Below are positions 35,169 through 43,163 of a stretch of 64,000 nt of DNA, piece by piece (positions within the stretch are counted from its first letter, which is position 1; each line of letters opens with the position of its first letter). The translations under genes and the position numbers were made by a program. Source of the DNA: Frigoribacterium sp. CFBP 13712 (GTDB lineage: Bacteria; Actinomycetota; Actinomycetes; Actinomycetales; Microbacteriaceae). The notes beneath the pieces were generated by a model that saw only the letters and a program-made list of their open reading frames with translations, searched no databases and was not told the DNA's origin. The stretch covers positions 186,001-250,000 of the forward strand of contig NZ_JACYVH010000003.1 in the NCBI RefSeq assembly GCF_014842255.1. Direction: 5' to 3'.

Positions 35169-36416
35169 ATGTCGACCCCGGTGCCCGACGCCCCCACCGC
35201 CTCCCCCCGTGTCCGTCTCGGACGCGACGTCGTCGTGCTCGGCGTCATCGCCTTCTTCGTGATGGTCGGCTTCGGCGTCGTCGTGCCCGTGCTGCCCGTC
35301 TACGCCCGGAGCTTCGGGGTCGACAACACCCTGGTCGGCGCCGTCCTCTCGGCGTTCGCCCTGATGCGCCTCGTGGCGAGCCCCTTCGTCGGCAAGCTGC
35401 TCGACCGGGCCGGCGAGAGGCTGGTGCTCTCGGTGGGGATCGGCATCGTGGCCGTCTCGAGCGGTCTGGCCGGGCTGGCCGAGACGTACCCGCAGCTGCT
35501 GCTGCTGCGCGGACTCGGCGGCATCGGATCGGCCATGTTCAGCATCGCGGCCATGACCCTCCTGCTCGCCACGACGGCGCCCTCGCACCGGGCGCGCGCC
35601 ATCGGCTTCTACCAGGGCGGGTTCCTGGTCGGCGGCATGGCCGGGCCCGCTCTCGGCGGCGTGCTGGCGACGATCTCGCTGACGGCGCCGTTCTTCTTCT
35701 ACGCCGCCACGCTGCTGATCGCCGGTCTCGTGGGCGCCGTCCTGCTGCGCCCGGCGAGAGGGCGCACGTCGACGACCTCGACCGAGCCGCCCGTGCCGTT
35801 CGCCGTGGTGCTCCGCGACATCCGGTTCCGCGCCGCCTGCGTCGCGAGCTTCAGCCAAGGGTGGTCGTCGCTCGGCGTGCGGAGCGCGCTGGTGCCCGTC
35901 CTCGTCGTCGAGGTGCTCAAGGGCACGACCGCCTGGACGGGCATCGTATTCGCCGTGGCCGCCGTCGCGCAGACGCTCGCCCTCGCACCGGCGGCGAAGC
36001 TGGTCGACACGGTCGGTCGCCGCCCGGCGATGATCGGGGCGTTCGCCGTCGCGGCCGTGACCCTCGCGGCGGTGGCGTTCTCGACCGACATCGTGATGCT
36101 CGGCGTGCTGCTCGCGGTCTACGGCGTCGCGACGGCCTTCATGGGCACGGCCCCGGCGGCTCTGGTGGGCGACGCGGCGGGCGGCCGCGGCGGGCGCCCG
36201 GTGGCCGTCTTCTCGATGTGCTCGGACCTGGGCGCCATCGCGGGCCCGCTGGTGGCGGGGCTGCTCGTCGACACGACGTCGTACGCGGTCGCCTTCGGGT
36301 CGGCCGGGGCCCTGCTGGCCGTGAGCGCGATCATCTCGCTGCGCCTGCCCCGGGGTGCGGCACCGTCCCCGCAGACCGAGGAGGCGCGCCCCGGTTCCCC
36401 GGGACGCGCCTCCTGA
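35169..36416 (+). CDS. Major facilitator superfamily transporter
   Basis: 415 residues, 12 predicted helices. Helix 1 FFVMVGFGVVVPVLPVYARSFG, motif A-like SPFVGKLLDRAGERLVL after helix 2, and a second-half counterpart AKLVDTVGRRPAMIG. Probably a drug or metabolite efflux pump of the DHA1 type; substrate unknown. Its last 13 residues (TEEARPGSPGRAS) and stop codon lie in or touch a full inverted copy of the dispersed element, so the C-terminal tail seems to have been created by the element. Confidence 0.87.
   Translation: MSTPVPDAPTASPRVRLGRDVVVLGVIAFFVMVGFGVVVPVLPVYARSFGVDNTLVGAVLSAFALMRLVASPFVGKLLDRAGERLVLSVGIGIVAVSSGLAGLAETYPQLLLLRGLGGIGSAMFSIAAMTLLLATTAPSHRARAIGFYQGGFLVGGMAGPALGGVLATISLTAPFFFYAATLLIAGLVGAVLLRPARGRTSTTSTEPPVPFAVVLRDIRFRAACVASFSQGWSSLGVRSALVPVLVVEVLKGTTAWTGIVFAVAAVAQTLALAPAAKLVDTVGRRPAMIGAFAVAAVTLAAVAFSTDIVMLGVLLAVYGVATAFMGTAPAALVGDAAGGRGGRPVAVFSMCSDLGAIAGPLVAGLLVDTTSYAVAFGSAGALLAVSAIISLRLPRGAAPSPQTEEARPGSPGRAS
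36378..36414. repeat. Full inverted copy of the GAGGAGGCGCG element at the MFS 3' end
   Basis: AGGAGGCGCG (36379-36388) and CGCGCCTCCT (36405-36414) with inner CCCCGG/CCGGG pairing. Nearly identical over about 35 bases to the copy at 63808-63842. It contains the last MFS codons (stop 36414-36416) and separates the convergent MFS and NDH-2 genes. Confidence 0.85.
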
Positions 36417-36431
36417 TCGATCGCTCGAGCG

Positions 36432-37781
36432 TTACTTCTTCTTCTTGGCTCCGCCGTCGGCCGGGACCGACGGGGTTACCTTCAGGAAGCCCGCGCGCGG
36501 GTCGGCCATGCCGACCAGCGGCGTCTGATCGCGTCCGCCGAAGAAGTTGGTGATCCAGCCCGTGAGGATGCGCCACTTGCGATTGAGCGTCGGCATCGCG
36601 TACAGGTGGTAGCCCCGGTGGGCGAGCCAGGCCGGGACGTTCTTCATCTTGACGTCCTTGATGTTCGCCGCGCCCTTGCCGATGCCGAAGCTCGCGACCG
36701 TTCCGACGGACTCGTGACGGTACTCGGCGATCGGCTGACCCGAGAGCTGCGCGATGATGTTGTCGGCGACGGTCACCGCCTGTCGGACGGCGTTCTGCGC
36801 GTTCGGCGGGTAGTAGGCCGGCTGCTGCTCGCTGAGCAGATTCGGGACCTGGGCGCCGTCGCCGAGCGACCAGACGCCGTCGAGGACGTCGCCCTCGTCG
36901 GTCTGCACCTGCAGCGTGGCCGACACGTTGACGTGGCCGCGCGGCCCGAGGGGCAGACCGAGGTCGGCGAGCACGGGGTTCGGCTTGACGCCGGCCGTCC
37001 AGACGATGGTGCCCGCGGGGATGGTCTCGCCGTCGCTCAGGACGACGTCGCCGTCGATGCACGAGGGCATCGTCGTCTTGAGGCGGATGTCGATGCCGCG
37101 CGAGCGCAGGTGCCCGAGAGTCCACTTGGACAGCTCGGGGCCGACCTCGGGGGCGACGCGGTCGAGGGCCTCGACGAGGACGAAGCGGAGCTCGTCGCGC
37201 GACAGGTTCGGGAACGAGTCGACCGCGGCCTTCGCCGCGTCGTCGAGCTCGGCCATCGCCTCGACGCCGGTGTAGCCTCCGCCGACGAAGACGACGGTCA
37301 GGAGCTTGCGTCGCGTGGCCGGGTCGGACACGGAGGCCGCCTCGGCGATGTTCCCGAGGATGCGGTCGCGGACGTACTGGGCCTCCTCGACGCTCTTGAA
37401 CCCGACGCCGTTCTCGGCGAGCCCGGGGGTGGGGAACGTGCGGGTGACGGCGCCGAGGGCCACGACCAGCTGGTCGTAGGCGATGGTGCTCGTGACGCCG
37501 TCGCCGGTCGTCACCGACACGGTCTTCGCCGCGCGGTCGTGACCCGAGACGGCCGCCTCGACGACCTTGGTCTTACGGAGCGCCTTGCGGAGCGGCACGG
37601 TGACGTCGCGAGGCGCGATGTGGCCGCCGGCGACCTCGGGCAGGAACGGCTGGTACGTGAAGTACGGGGCCTGATCGACGAGCGTGATGCTCGCGTTCTG
37701 CGGGGGTCGGCGTTTCTGGAGCTCGAGAGCTGTGGTGAGCCCGGCGGAACCGCCGCCGAGAATTACGATGCGCGTTGTCAT
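36432..37781 (-). CDS. ndh: Type II NADH:quinone dehydrogenase
   Basis: 449 residues. FAD motif VILGGGSAGLTTALEL at the N-terminus, NADH motif VVFVGGGYTGVEAMAEL near 165-181, the quinone-side FAD stretch GDGAQVPNLLSEQQPAYYPPNAQNAVRQA, and an amphipathic C-terminal membrane anchor with lysine tail KKKK. Single-subunit, non-proton-pumping NADH oxidation in the respiratory chain. Strong ribosome site GGGAGGAAA before the ATG at 37781. Confidence 0.92.
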   Translation of the reverse strand: MTTRIVILGGGSAGLTTALELQKRRPPQNASITLVDQAPYFTYQPFLPEVAGGHIAPRDVTVPLRKALRKTKVVEAAVSGHDRAAKTVSVTTGDGVTSTIAYDQLVVALGAVTRTFPTPGLAENGVGFKSVEEAQYVRDRILGNIAEAASVSDPATRRKLLTVVFVGGGYTGVEAMAELDDAAKAAVDSFPNLSRDELRFVLVEALDRVAPEVGPELSKWTLGHLRSRGIDIRLKTTMPSCIDGDVVLSDGETIPAGTIVWTAGVKPNPVLADLGLPLGPRGHVNVSATLQVQTDEGDVLDGVWSLGDGAQVPNLLSEQQPAYYPPNAQNAVRQAVTVADNIIAQLSGQPIAEYRHESVGTVASFGIGKGAANIKDVKMKNVPAWLAHRGYHLYAMPTLNRKWRILTGWITNFFGGRDQTPLVGMADPRAGFLKVTPSVPADGGAKKKK

Positions 37782-37855
37782 AGATGTTTCCTCCCGCGTC
37801 GACCGTACCGTGCGTGATGCCCGGCGGTCCGACGCGCACGAAGTCCGTCGGGGAT

Positions 37856-37904
37856 CGACGACCCGGCGACCGCCGCGCGAGGCGCAGCGGTCGCCGGGTC
37901 GTCG
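37856..37904 (-). terminator. Strong hairpin terminator after the acidic-protein gene
   Basis: An 18-bp perfect stem (37856-37873 with 37887-37904) with a 13-base loop lies 6 bases beyond the stop of the gene at 37911 and 75 bases upstream of ndh, insulating the two same-strand genes. Confidence 0.85.
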
Positions 37905-37910
37905 TGGTGG

Positions 37911-38141
37911 TCAGCGGTCGGCGGGGATGTCCGAGTCGGTGAACTCGCCGTCGGCCTCGTCGGACTTCGCGCCGTGCGCCTCGTGCCCCTCGTCCCCGTC
38001 GGCGGGGATGTCGCTGTCCACGTACGAGCCGCTCCGCTCGGTCGTGGTCTCTTCGGTGCGCGTCACGGTCGCGTCGCCCGCACCGCCCGTCTTCTCCGTC
38101 TTCTCGGTGTGCTCGACGTTCTCGTTCGACTCGCTGCCCAT
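37911..38141 (-). CDS. Small acidic repeat protein, function unknown
   Basis: 76 residues, hydrophilic and strongly acidic with almost no hydrophobic residues, likely disordered. The heptapeptide DSDIPAD occurs twice (about residues 42-48 and 69-75), and Thr/Glu-rich stretches fill the rest. GGAGG sits 5 bases before the ATG and a strong terminator follows, so the gene is convincingly expressed as its own unit. It resembles small disordered stress proteins in composition only; no function is proposed. Confidence 0.75.
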   Translation of the reverse strand: MGSESNENVEHTEKTEKTGGAGDATVTRTEETTTERSGSYVDSDIPADGDEGHEAHGAKSDEADGEFTDSDIPADR

Positions 38142-38220
38142 GGTTGCCTCCGTCGGATGGTTCGCACGACGTGGTCGCCGCGCGTGTCGCTCACAGTAGG
38201 CCCGACCACGGGCCCGCGGG

Positions 38221-39198
38221 TCAGAAGCCCTCGTTCTCGCGCGTGACGTAGGGGGATTCGAGCGCGTCGAGCTCGTCGTCCGTCAGCCACAGGTCGACGG
38301 ACGCGACCGCGTCGTCCAGGTGCTGCATCTTCGTGGCTCCGACGATGGGGGAGGTGACGGCGTCCTGCTGCCGCACCCAGGCCAATGCGACCTGCGCGCG
38401 TGAGACGCCCCGCGCCTCCGCGACCTCCGCGACGGCGGCGGCCACCCGGCGGTCGCCCTCCTCGCGCTGACGGTAGAGGGTGCGGCCGAACTCGTCGGTC
38501 TCGCTGCGCGAGGTGGCGGCGTCCCAGTCGCGCGTGAGCCGACCGCGGGCGAGCGGCGACCAGGGCAGCACGCCCACGCCCTGGTCCACGCAGTAGGGGT
38601 GCATCTCGCGCTCCTCCTCCCGTTGGATGAGGCTGTATTGGTCCTGCATCGACACGAAGCGGGTCCACCCGCCGAGGTCGGCGGCGTGCTGCATCGACGC
38701 GAACTGCCAGGCCCACATGCTCGACGCGCCCAGGTACCGCACCTTGCCGGCGCGCACCAGGTCGTGGAGCGCCTCCATGGTCTCCTCCACCGGCACCTCG
38801 GGGTCGAAGCGGTGGATCTGATACAGGTCGATGTGATCGGTGCCCAGACGACGCAGGCTGTCGTCGACGGCGCTCATGATGTGACCGCGGCTGAGACCGG
38901 CGCCGTTCGGCCCGGGGCGCATCCGACCGTGCACCTTGGTCGCCAGGACCACCTCGTCACGCGTGGCGAAGTCGCGCAGGGCCCGGCCGACGATCTCCTC
39001 GCTGGTGCCGTCGGAGTACACGTCGGCGGTGTCGAAGGTCGTGACGCCGAGCTCGAGGGCGCGGCGGATGAACGGCCGGCTGTCGTCCTCGCCGAGCGTC
39101 CAGGCGTGCGAGCCCCGCTCGGGGACTCCGTAGCTCATGCAGCCGAGGGTGACGGCCGAGACCGTCAGGCCGCTGGTTCCGAGTCGTGCGTACTCCAT
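38221..39198 (-). CDS. Aldo/keto reductase
   Basis: 325 residues. Catalytic tetrad Asp56, Tyr61 (FDTADVYSDG), Lys88 (LATKVHG) and His129 (LYQIHRFD), plus the C-terminal NADPH-binding IVGATKMQHLDDAVAS. Resembles YajO/YghZ-type reductases, which act on varied aldehydes; physiological substrate unknown. Start at ATG 39198 (MEYARLGTSGLTVS) preceded by GAGAGGACCCCC; the longer frame from 39312 lies across the tRNA terminator. Confidence 0.9.
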   Translation of the reverse strand: MEYARLGTSGLTVSAVTLGCMSYGVPERGSHAWTLGEDDSRPFIRRALELGVTTFDTADVYSDGTSEEIVGRALRDFATRDEVVLATKVHGRMRPGPNGAGLSRGHIMSAVDDSLRRLGTDHIDLYQIHRFDPEVPVEETMEALHDLVRAGKVRYLGASSMWAWQFASMQHAADLGGWTRFVSMQDQYSLIQREEEREMHPYCVDQGVGVLPWSPLARGRLTRDWDAATSRSETDEFGRTLYRQREEGDRRVAAAVAEVAEARGVSRAQVALAWVRQQDAVTSPIVGATKMQHLDDAVASVDLWLTDDELDALESPYVTRENEGF

Positions 39199-39263
39199 GG
39201 GGGTCCTCTCGTCGTGTGCTGGCCCGAACCCTACGCCGGCGGCACCTGCGACCGCGGAAACCA

Positions 39264-39298
39264 GAAAGACCCGATCACCAGTGGTGATCGGGTCTTTC
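39264..39298 (-). terminator. Terminator of the tRNA-Leu gene
   Basis: A 16-bp perfect stem (39264-39279 with 39283-39298) and 3-base loop, followed on the minus strand by a T-rich stretch, lies about 50 bases past the tRNA 3' end. It also insulates the aldo/keto reductase gene. Confidence 0.9.
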
Positions 39299-39349
39299 GT
39301 CTGTCTCAACACAGACCGTGTGAAGTCCGCCTGAAAGGCTTGTCTTCGG

Positions 39350-39434
39350 TGTCCGAGGGGGGACTTGAACCCCCACGCCCTATACGGGCACTAGCACCTC
39401 AAGCTAGCGCGTCTGCCATTTCCGCCACCCGGAC
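39350..39434 (-). tRNA. tRNA-Leu, anticodon GAG
   Basis: 85 bases fold as a class II tRNA. The acceptor stem GTCCGGG pairs with CTCGGAC, the anticodon arm is CTAGC-TTGAGGT-GCTAG (anticodon GAG, reading CUC/CUU), there is a long variable arm GTGCCCGTATAGGGCGT, and the T arm contains GGTTCAAGTCC. No CCA is encoded (A is followed by CCG). A TAATGT box at 39465-39470 on the minus strand is the probable -10. Confidence 0.95.
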
Positions 39435-39464
39435 TGGATGGTGCCGGCCGAAGCCGACCACGAA

Positions 39465-39470
39465 ACATTA
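39465..39470 (-). promoter_or_regulatory. Probable -10 of tRNA-Leu
   Basis: TAATGT on the minus strand, about 30 bases upstream of the tRNA 5' end in the gap divergent from the M20 peptidase gene. No clear -35. Confidence 0.4.
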
Positions 39471-39553
39471 GCACGGCTCGAGAGGGCCTCTCGACCACAG
39501 GGCGGGTGGGCCGCTCGTCGCGGTCCGACGACAGGGCCGAGGAACCCTCCGGG

Positions 39554-39559
39554 TAGCGT
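39554..39559 (+). promoter_or_regulatory. -10 box for a leaderless M20 peptidase gene
   Basis: TAGCGT lies 7 bases before the ATG at 39567 with no ribosome site. Confidence 0.5.
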
Positions 39560-39566
39560 GGTCGCC

Positions 39567-40916
39567 ATGACGACGACACCTGCGCAGCCCCTCGACGGCG
39601 ACACCGCCGGTTCCGCCCCCGAGCCCGAATTGGACGAGACGGCGACGATCGCCCGCGACCTCATCCGCTTCGACACCTCCAACTACGGCGGGGGCCGGTC
39701 GAACGGCGAGGCCGAGGCGGCCGACTACGTCGCCGACCGGCTGCGGGCGCTCGGCGTCGAGCCCCAGCTGTTCGAGTCCGAGCCCGGGCGCGTCAGCGTC
39801 GTGGCCCGGATCGAGGGTCGCGACCGGGCCAAGCCGGGCCTCGTCGTGCACGGTCACCTCGACGTGGTGCCCGCCGATCCGGCCAACTGGTCGGTCGATC
39901 CGTTCGCCGGCGTGGTGCGCGACGGCATGCTCTGGGGCCGTGGTGCCGTCGACATGAAGAACATGGACGCGATGATGCTCTCGTCCATCGGCGACATCCT
40001 CCGGTCGGGCGAACGACCGGCGCGCGATCTGGTCGTCGGATTCCTCGCCGACGAGGAGGCCGGGGGAGTACTCGGGTCGCACTTTCTCGTGAAGGAGCAC
40101 CCCGAGCTCTTCGACGGGGCCACCGAGGCCATCAGCGAGGTGGGCGGCTACTCGACGTTCATCGACGGCCGACGGTCGTATCTGCTGCAGACGGGCGAGA
40201 AGGCCCTCATCTGGGTCAAGCTGATCGCCCGCGGAACGGCCGGCCACGGATCCCAGATGATCGAGGCGAACGCCGTCACCCGGCTCGCCGAGGCGGTCGC
40301 CGCGCTGGGGCGTCGACAGTGGCCGATCACGCTGACCGACACCACCTCCGCACTGCTGCGGCAGGTGGCGCGGATCCTCGACGTCGACGTCGAACAGGTG
40401 TCGCCCGACGAGCTCGTCCTCCAGACGGGCACGGCCAGGGGATTCATCCGGGGGTCGCTCCGCACGACCACGAACCCCACGATGCTGACGGCGGGTTACA
40501 AGCACAACGTCGTCCCGGACACCGCGGAGGCGCTGGTCGACATCCGCTGCATGCCCGGTCAGGAGGCGGCCGTCCTCGACGAGGTGCGCGACCTCGTCGG
40601 CGACGACATCGAGATCGTGACCATGCACACGGACATCGGGCTCGAGACGCCGTTCTCCGGGCCCCTCGTCGAGGCCATCGAGGCCACCCTGCACCGTCAC
40701 GATCCGGGTGCCCCGGTGCTGCCCTACCTTCTCTCGGGCGGCACGGACAACAAGGCGCTGAGCCTCCTCGGGATCGCCGGCTACGGCTTCGCCCCCCTGC
40801 GTCTCGACGAGGGCATGGACTTCCCCGCGATGTTCCACGGGGTCGACGAGCGCGTCCCCCTCGACGCACTATCCTTTGGCAGTCGCGTCCTCCGGGACCT
40901 CCTCGCGACGTACTGA
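39567..40916 (+). CDS. M20 family metallopeptidase
   Basis: 449 residues. Zinc-site motifs VHGHLDVVPAD, GRGAVDMKNMDAMM and the catalytic DEEAGG of the M20 clan are intact; a dimerisation domain follows at about 205-330. The family removes terminal amino acids or deacylates substrates; the exact substrate is open (dipeptide, N-acyl amino acid). The ATG at 39567 is chosen over upstream frame because the frame before it crosses the tRNA promoter. uppP starts 24 bases after its stop. Confidence 0.9.
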   Translation: MTTTPAQPLDGDTAGSAPEPELDETATIARDLIRFDTSNYGGGRSNGEAEAADYVADRLRALGVEPQLFESEPGRVSVVARIEGRDRAKPGLVVHGHLDVVPADPANWSVDPFAGVVRDGMLWGRGAVDMKNMDAMMLSSIGDILRSGERPARDLVVGFLADEEAGGVLGSHFLVKEHPELFDGATEAISEVGGYSTFIDGRRSYLLQTGEKALIWVKLIARGTAGHGSQMIEANAVTRLAEAVAALGRRQWPITLTDTTSALLRQVARILDVDVEQVSPDELVLQTGTARGFIRGSLRTTTNPTMLTAGYKHNVVPDTAEALVDIRCMPGQEAAVLDEVRDLVGDDIEIVTMHTDIGLETPFSGPLVEAIEATLHRHDPGAPVLPYLLSGGTDNKALSLLGIAGYGFAPLRLDEGMDFPAMFHGVDERVPLDALSFGSRVLRDLLATY

Positions 40917-40940
40917 GCACCACGCACCAGAAGGATCCCC

Positions 40941-41783
40941 ATGGAGCAACTCCTCCAGGCACTCCTCCTCGGCCTCGTCCAAGGCCTCACGGAGTTCCTG
41001 CCCATCTCGTCGAGCGCGCACCTCCGGATCGTCGGCCTCCTGTTCTCCGATCCGAACAGCACGGTCGAGTTCGACCCGGGGGCGACGTTCACGGCCATCA
41101 CGCAGCTGGGCACGGAGCTGGCGGTGGTCATCTACTTCTGGCGCGACATCAAGCGCATCGTGGTCCGCTGGTTCCAGGGCGTCACGGGCCGGATCCCGCG
41201 CACGGACCCCGACGTGCGGATGGGCTGGCTCGTCATCATCGGCACCATCCCGATCGTGGTCGTCGGATACGTCGCGCAGGAGTACATCCGCTCGGTCTTC
41301 CGGTCGCTCTGGATCGTCGCCGTCGTCCTCATCGTCTTCGGCATCCTCCTGGGTCTCGCCGACCACCTCGGCAAGAAGGCGGCGCGTTTCGAAGACATGT
41401 CGTACGGTCACGGCATCGCCGTCGGCGTCGCGCAGGTGCTCGCGCTGATCCCCGGCGTCTCGCGCTCGGGTGCTACCACGACCACGGCTCTCGCCCTCGG
41501 CTACACGCGGCCCGCGGCAGCGCGGTTCTCGTTTTTGCTCGCCGTGCCCGCGGTCTTCGGCAGCGGTCTCTACGAGCTCGTCCAGAGCTTCAGTGACCCC
41601 GGCCCCTACTCGCTGGGGCTCACGCTGGCGGCCACCGTCGTCGCGTTCGTCGTCGGGTTCCTCGTCATCGCGTTCTTCATGAACTACATCTCCCGCCGCA
41701 GCTTCATGCCCTTCGTCGCCTACCGGCTCGTCCTCGGCGTCGTGCTCATCGTGCTGCTCTCGACGGGCGTGGTGACGGCGTGA
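40941..41783 (+). CDS. uppP: Undecaprenyl-diphosphatase UppP/BacA
   Basis: 280 residues, eight or so membrane helices. Both active-site repeats are present: LTEFLPISSSAHL near 17-29 and PGVSRSGATTT near 170-180. It recycles undecaprenyl pyrophosphate to the monophosphate carrier needed for peptidoglycan. Its position directly before mshC is common in actinobacteria. Ribosome site AGAAGGA upstream; stop overlaps the mshC start in a GTGA junction. Confidence 0.95.
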   Translation: MEQLLQALLLGLVQGLTEFLPISSSAHLRIVGLLFSDPNSTVEFDPGATFTAITQLGTELAVVIYFWRDIKRIVVRWFQGVTGRIPRTDPDVRMGWLVIIGTIPIVVVGYVAQEYIRSVFRSLWIVAVVLIVFGILLGLADHLGKKAARFEDMSYGHGIAVGVAQVLALIPGVSRSGATTTTALALGYTRPAAARFSFLLAVPAVFGSGLYELVQSFSDPGPYSLGLTLAATVVAFVVGFLVIAFFMNYISRRSFMPFVAYRLVLGVVLIVLLSTGVVTA

Positions 41784-43120
41784 GGTCGTGGGCCCGCCCC
41801 CGAGTCCCCACGCTCCCGGGCGCCGGGCGTCTGCCGATGCTGCACGACACCGCCACCGGCAGGCGCCGCGCCCCCGCGATCGTCGACGGCACGGCATCGT
41901 TGTACGTCTGCGGCATCACCCCCTACGACGCCACCCACCTCGGGCACGCGTCGACCTACCTCGCGTTCGACACGCTCGTCCGCGTCTGGACGGACGCGGG
42001 CGTCGACGTCACGTACGCACAGAACACGACGGACGTCGACGATCCGCTCCTCGAGCGGGCGACCGCGACGGGCGTCGACTGGCGCGAGCTGGCGGCCTCC
42101 CAGACCGACCTCTTCCGCTCCGACATGGAGCACCTCGCCGTCGTGCCGCCGACGCACTACGTCGCCGTGACGGACGTCGTGACGGACGTCGCCCGAGCCG
42201 TGGCGCGCCTCCTCGACTCCGGATCCGCGTACCGCGTGCCCACCGAGGGCTCCGCGGTCGACGACGTCTACTTCGACGTCCGGGCCGCCGAACGCGACAC
42301 GTCGTGGCACCTCGGGCTCGAGAGCCGACTCGACCCCGAGACCATGGCGCGTTTCTCCGCCGAACGCGGCGGCGACCCCGGCCGCGCGGGCAAGCGCGAC
42401 CCGCTCGACCCCCTCCTGTGGCGGGGCGCCCGGGAGGGCGAGCCCTCCTGGGAGTCCCCGGTCGGCGAGGGGAGGCCCGGCTGGCACATCGAGTGCACGG
42501 TGATCGCCGAGCAGACCCTCGCCTCGCCGATCACGGTCAACGGCGGTGGCAGCGACCTGGTGTTCCCGCATCACGAGATGAGCGCGGCGCACGGCCAGGC
42601 GCTGACGGGGGGGCGCTACGCCGACCTGTTCGCCCACACGGGCATGGTGGCGTATCAGGGCGAGAAGATGAGCAAGTCGCTCGGCAACCTCGTGAAGGTG
42701 AGCGAGCTCGTCGCCGGCGGGGCCGACGCCAGGGCCGTGCGCCTCGCCGTGGCCGCGCACCACTACCGGTCCGACTGGGAGTGGTTCGACAGCGACCTCG
42801 TCGACGCCGAGGCCCGCCTGCGCGTCTGGGAGACGTGGGCCGACACCGCGCCGCCGCGGCCCGACGCCGCTGCGGACCACGCGACGACGTCGCCCCTCGG
42901 CGCGACCCCGGTCGAGTCCGTCCCCACCGGTCTGCTGACGAGCCTCCGCGCCGCCCTCGCCGACGACCTCGACACGCCGTCCGCGCTCGAGGCCGTGGAC
43001 CGCTGGATCGCCTCCGGCGCCGACGCGACGTCCGTCGACCTCGACGCCGTCACCGCTCTGCTCGGCGTGGACCTGCTCGGCGTCGACCTGCCATCCCGTG
43101 CTGACGAGGCCACTGCCTGA
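41780..43120 (+). CDS. mshC: Cysteine ligase MshC of mycothiol synthesis
   Basis: 446 residues, paralogue of cysteinyl-tRNA synthetase. Zn-ligand Cys44 in YVCGITPYDATHLGHAST, HIGH-like HLGH (53-56), and KMSKSLGNLVKV are visible, and there is no tRNA-binding C-terminal domain. It joins cysteine to glucosaminyl-inositol in the mycothiol pathway. GTG start overlaps uppP by four bases. Its presence supports an actinobacterial host. Confidence 0.93.
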   Translation: MRSWARPRVPTLPGAGRLPMLHDTATGRRRAPAIVDGTASLYVCGITPYDATHLGHASTYLAFDTLVRVWTDAGVDVTYAQNTTDVDDPLLERATATGVDWRELAASQTDLFRSDMEHLAVVPPTHYVAVTDVVTDVARAVARLLDSGSAYRVPTEGSAVDDVYFDVRAAERDTSWHLGLESRLDPETMARFSAERGGDPGRAGKRDPLDPLLWRGAREGEPSWESPVGEGRPGWHIECTVIAEQTLASPITVNGGGSDLVFPHHEMSAAHGQALTGGRYADLFAHTGMVAYQGEKMSKSLGNLVKVSELVAGGADARAVRLAVAAHHYRSDWEWFDSDLVDAEARLRVWETWADTAPPRPDAAADHATTSPLGATPVESVPTGLLTSLRAALADDLDTPSALEAVDRWIASGADATSVDLDAVTALLGVDLLGVDLPSRADEATA

Positions 43121-43163
43121 CTGATCCTCACCTAGGTCGCCGCTCTGGCAGACTGGCGTGGTC

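Noticed and set aside
39199-39349. Gap between aldo/keto reductase gene and tRNA-Leu, searched for a second tRNA or small gene
   Set aside because: Contains only the tRNA terminator hairpin and short sequence without coding features.
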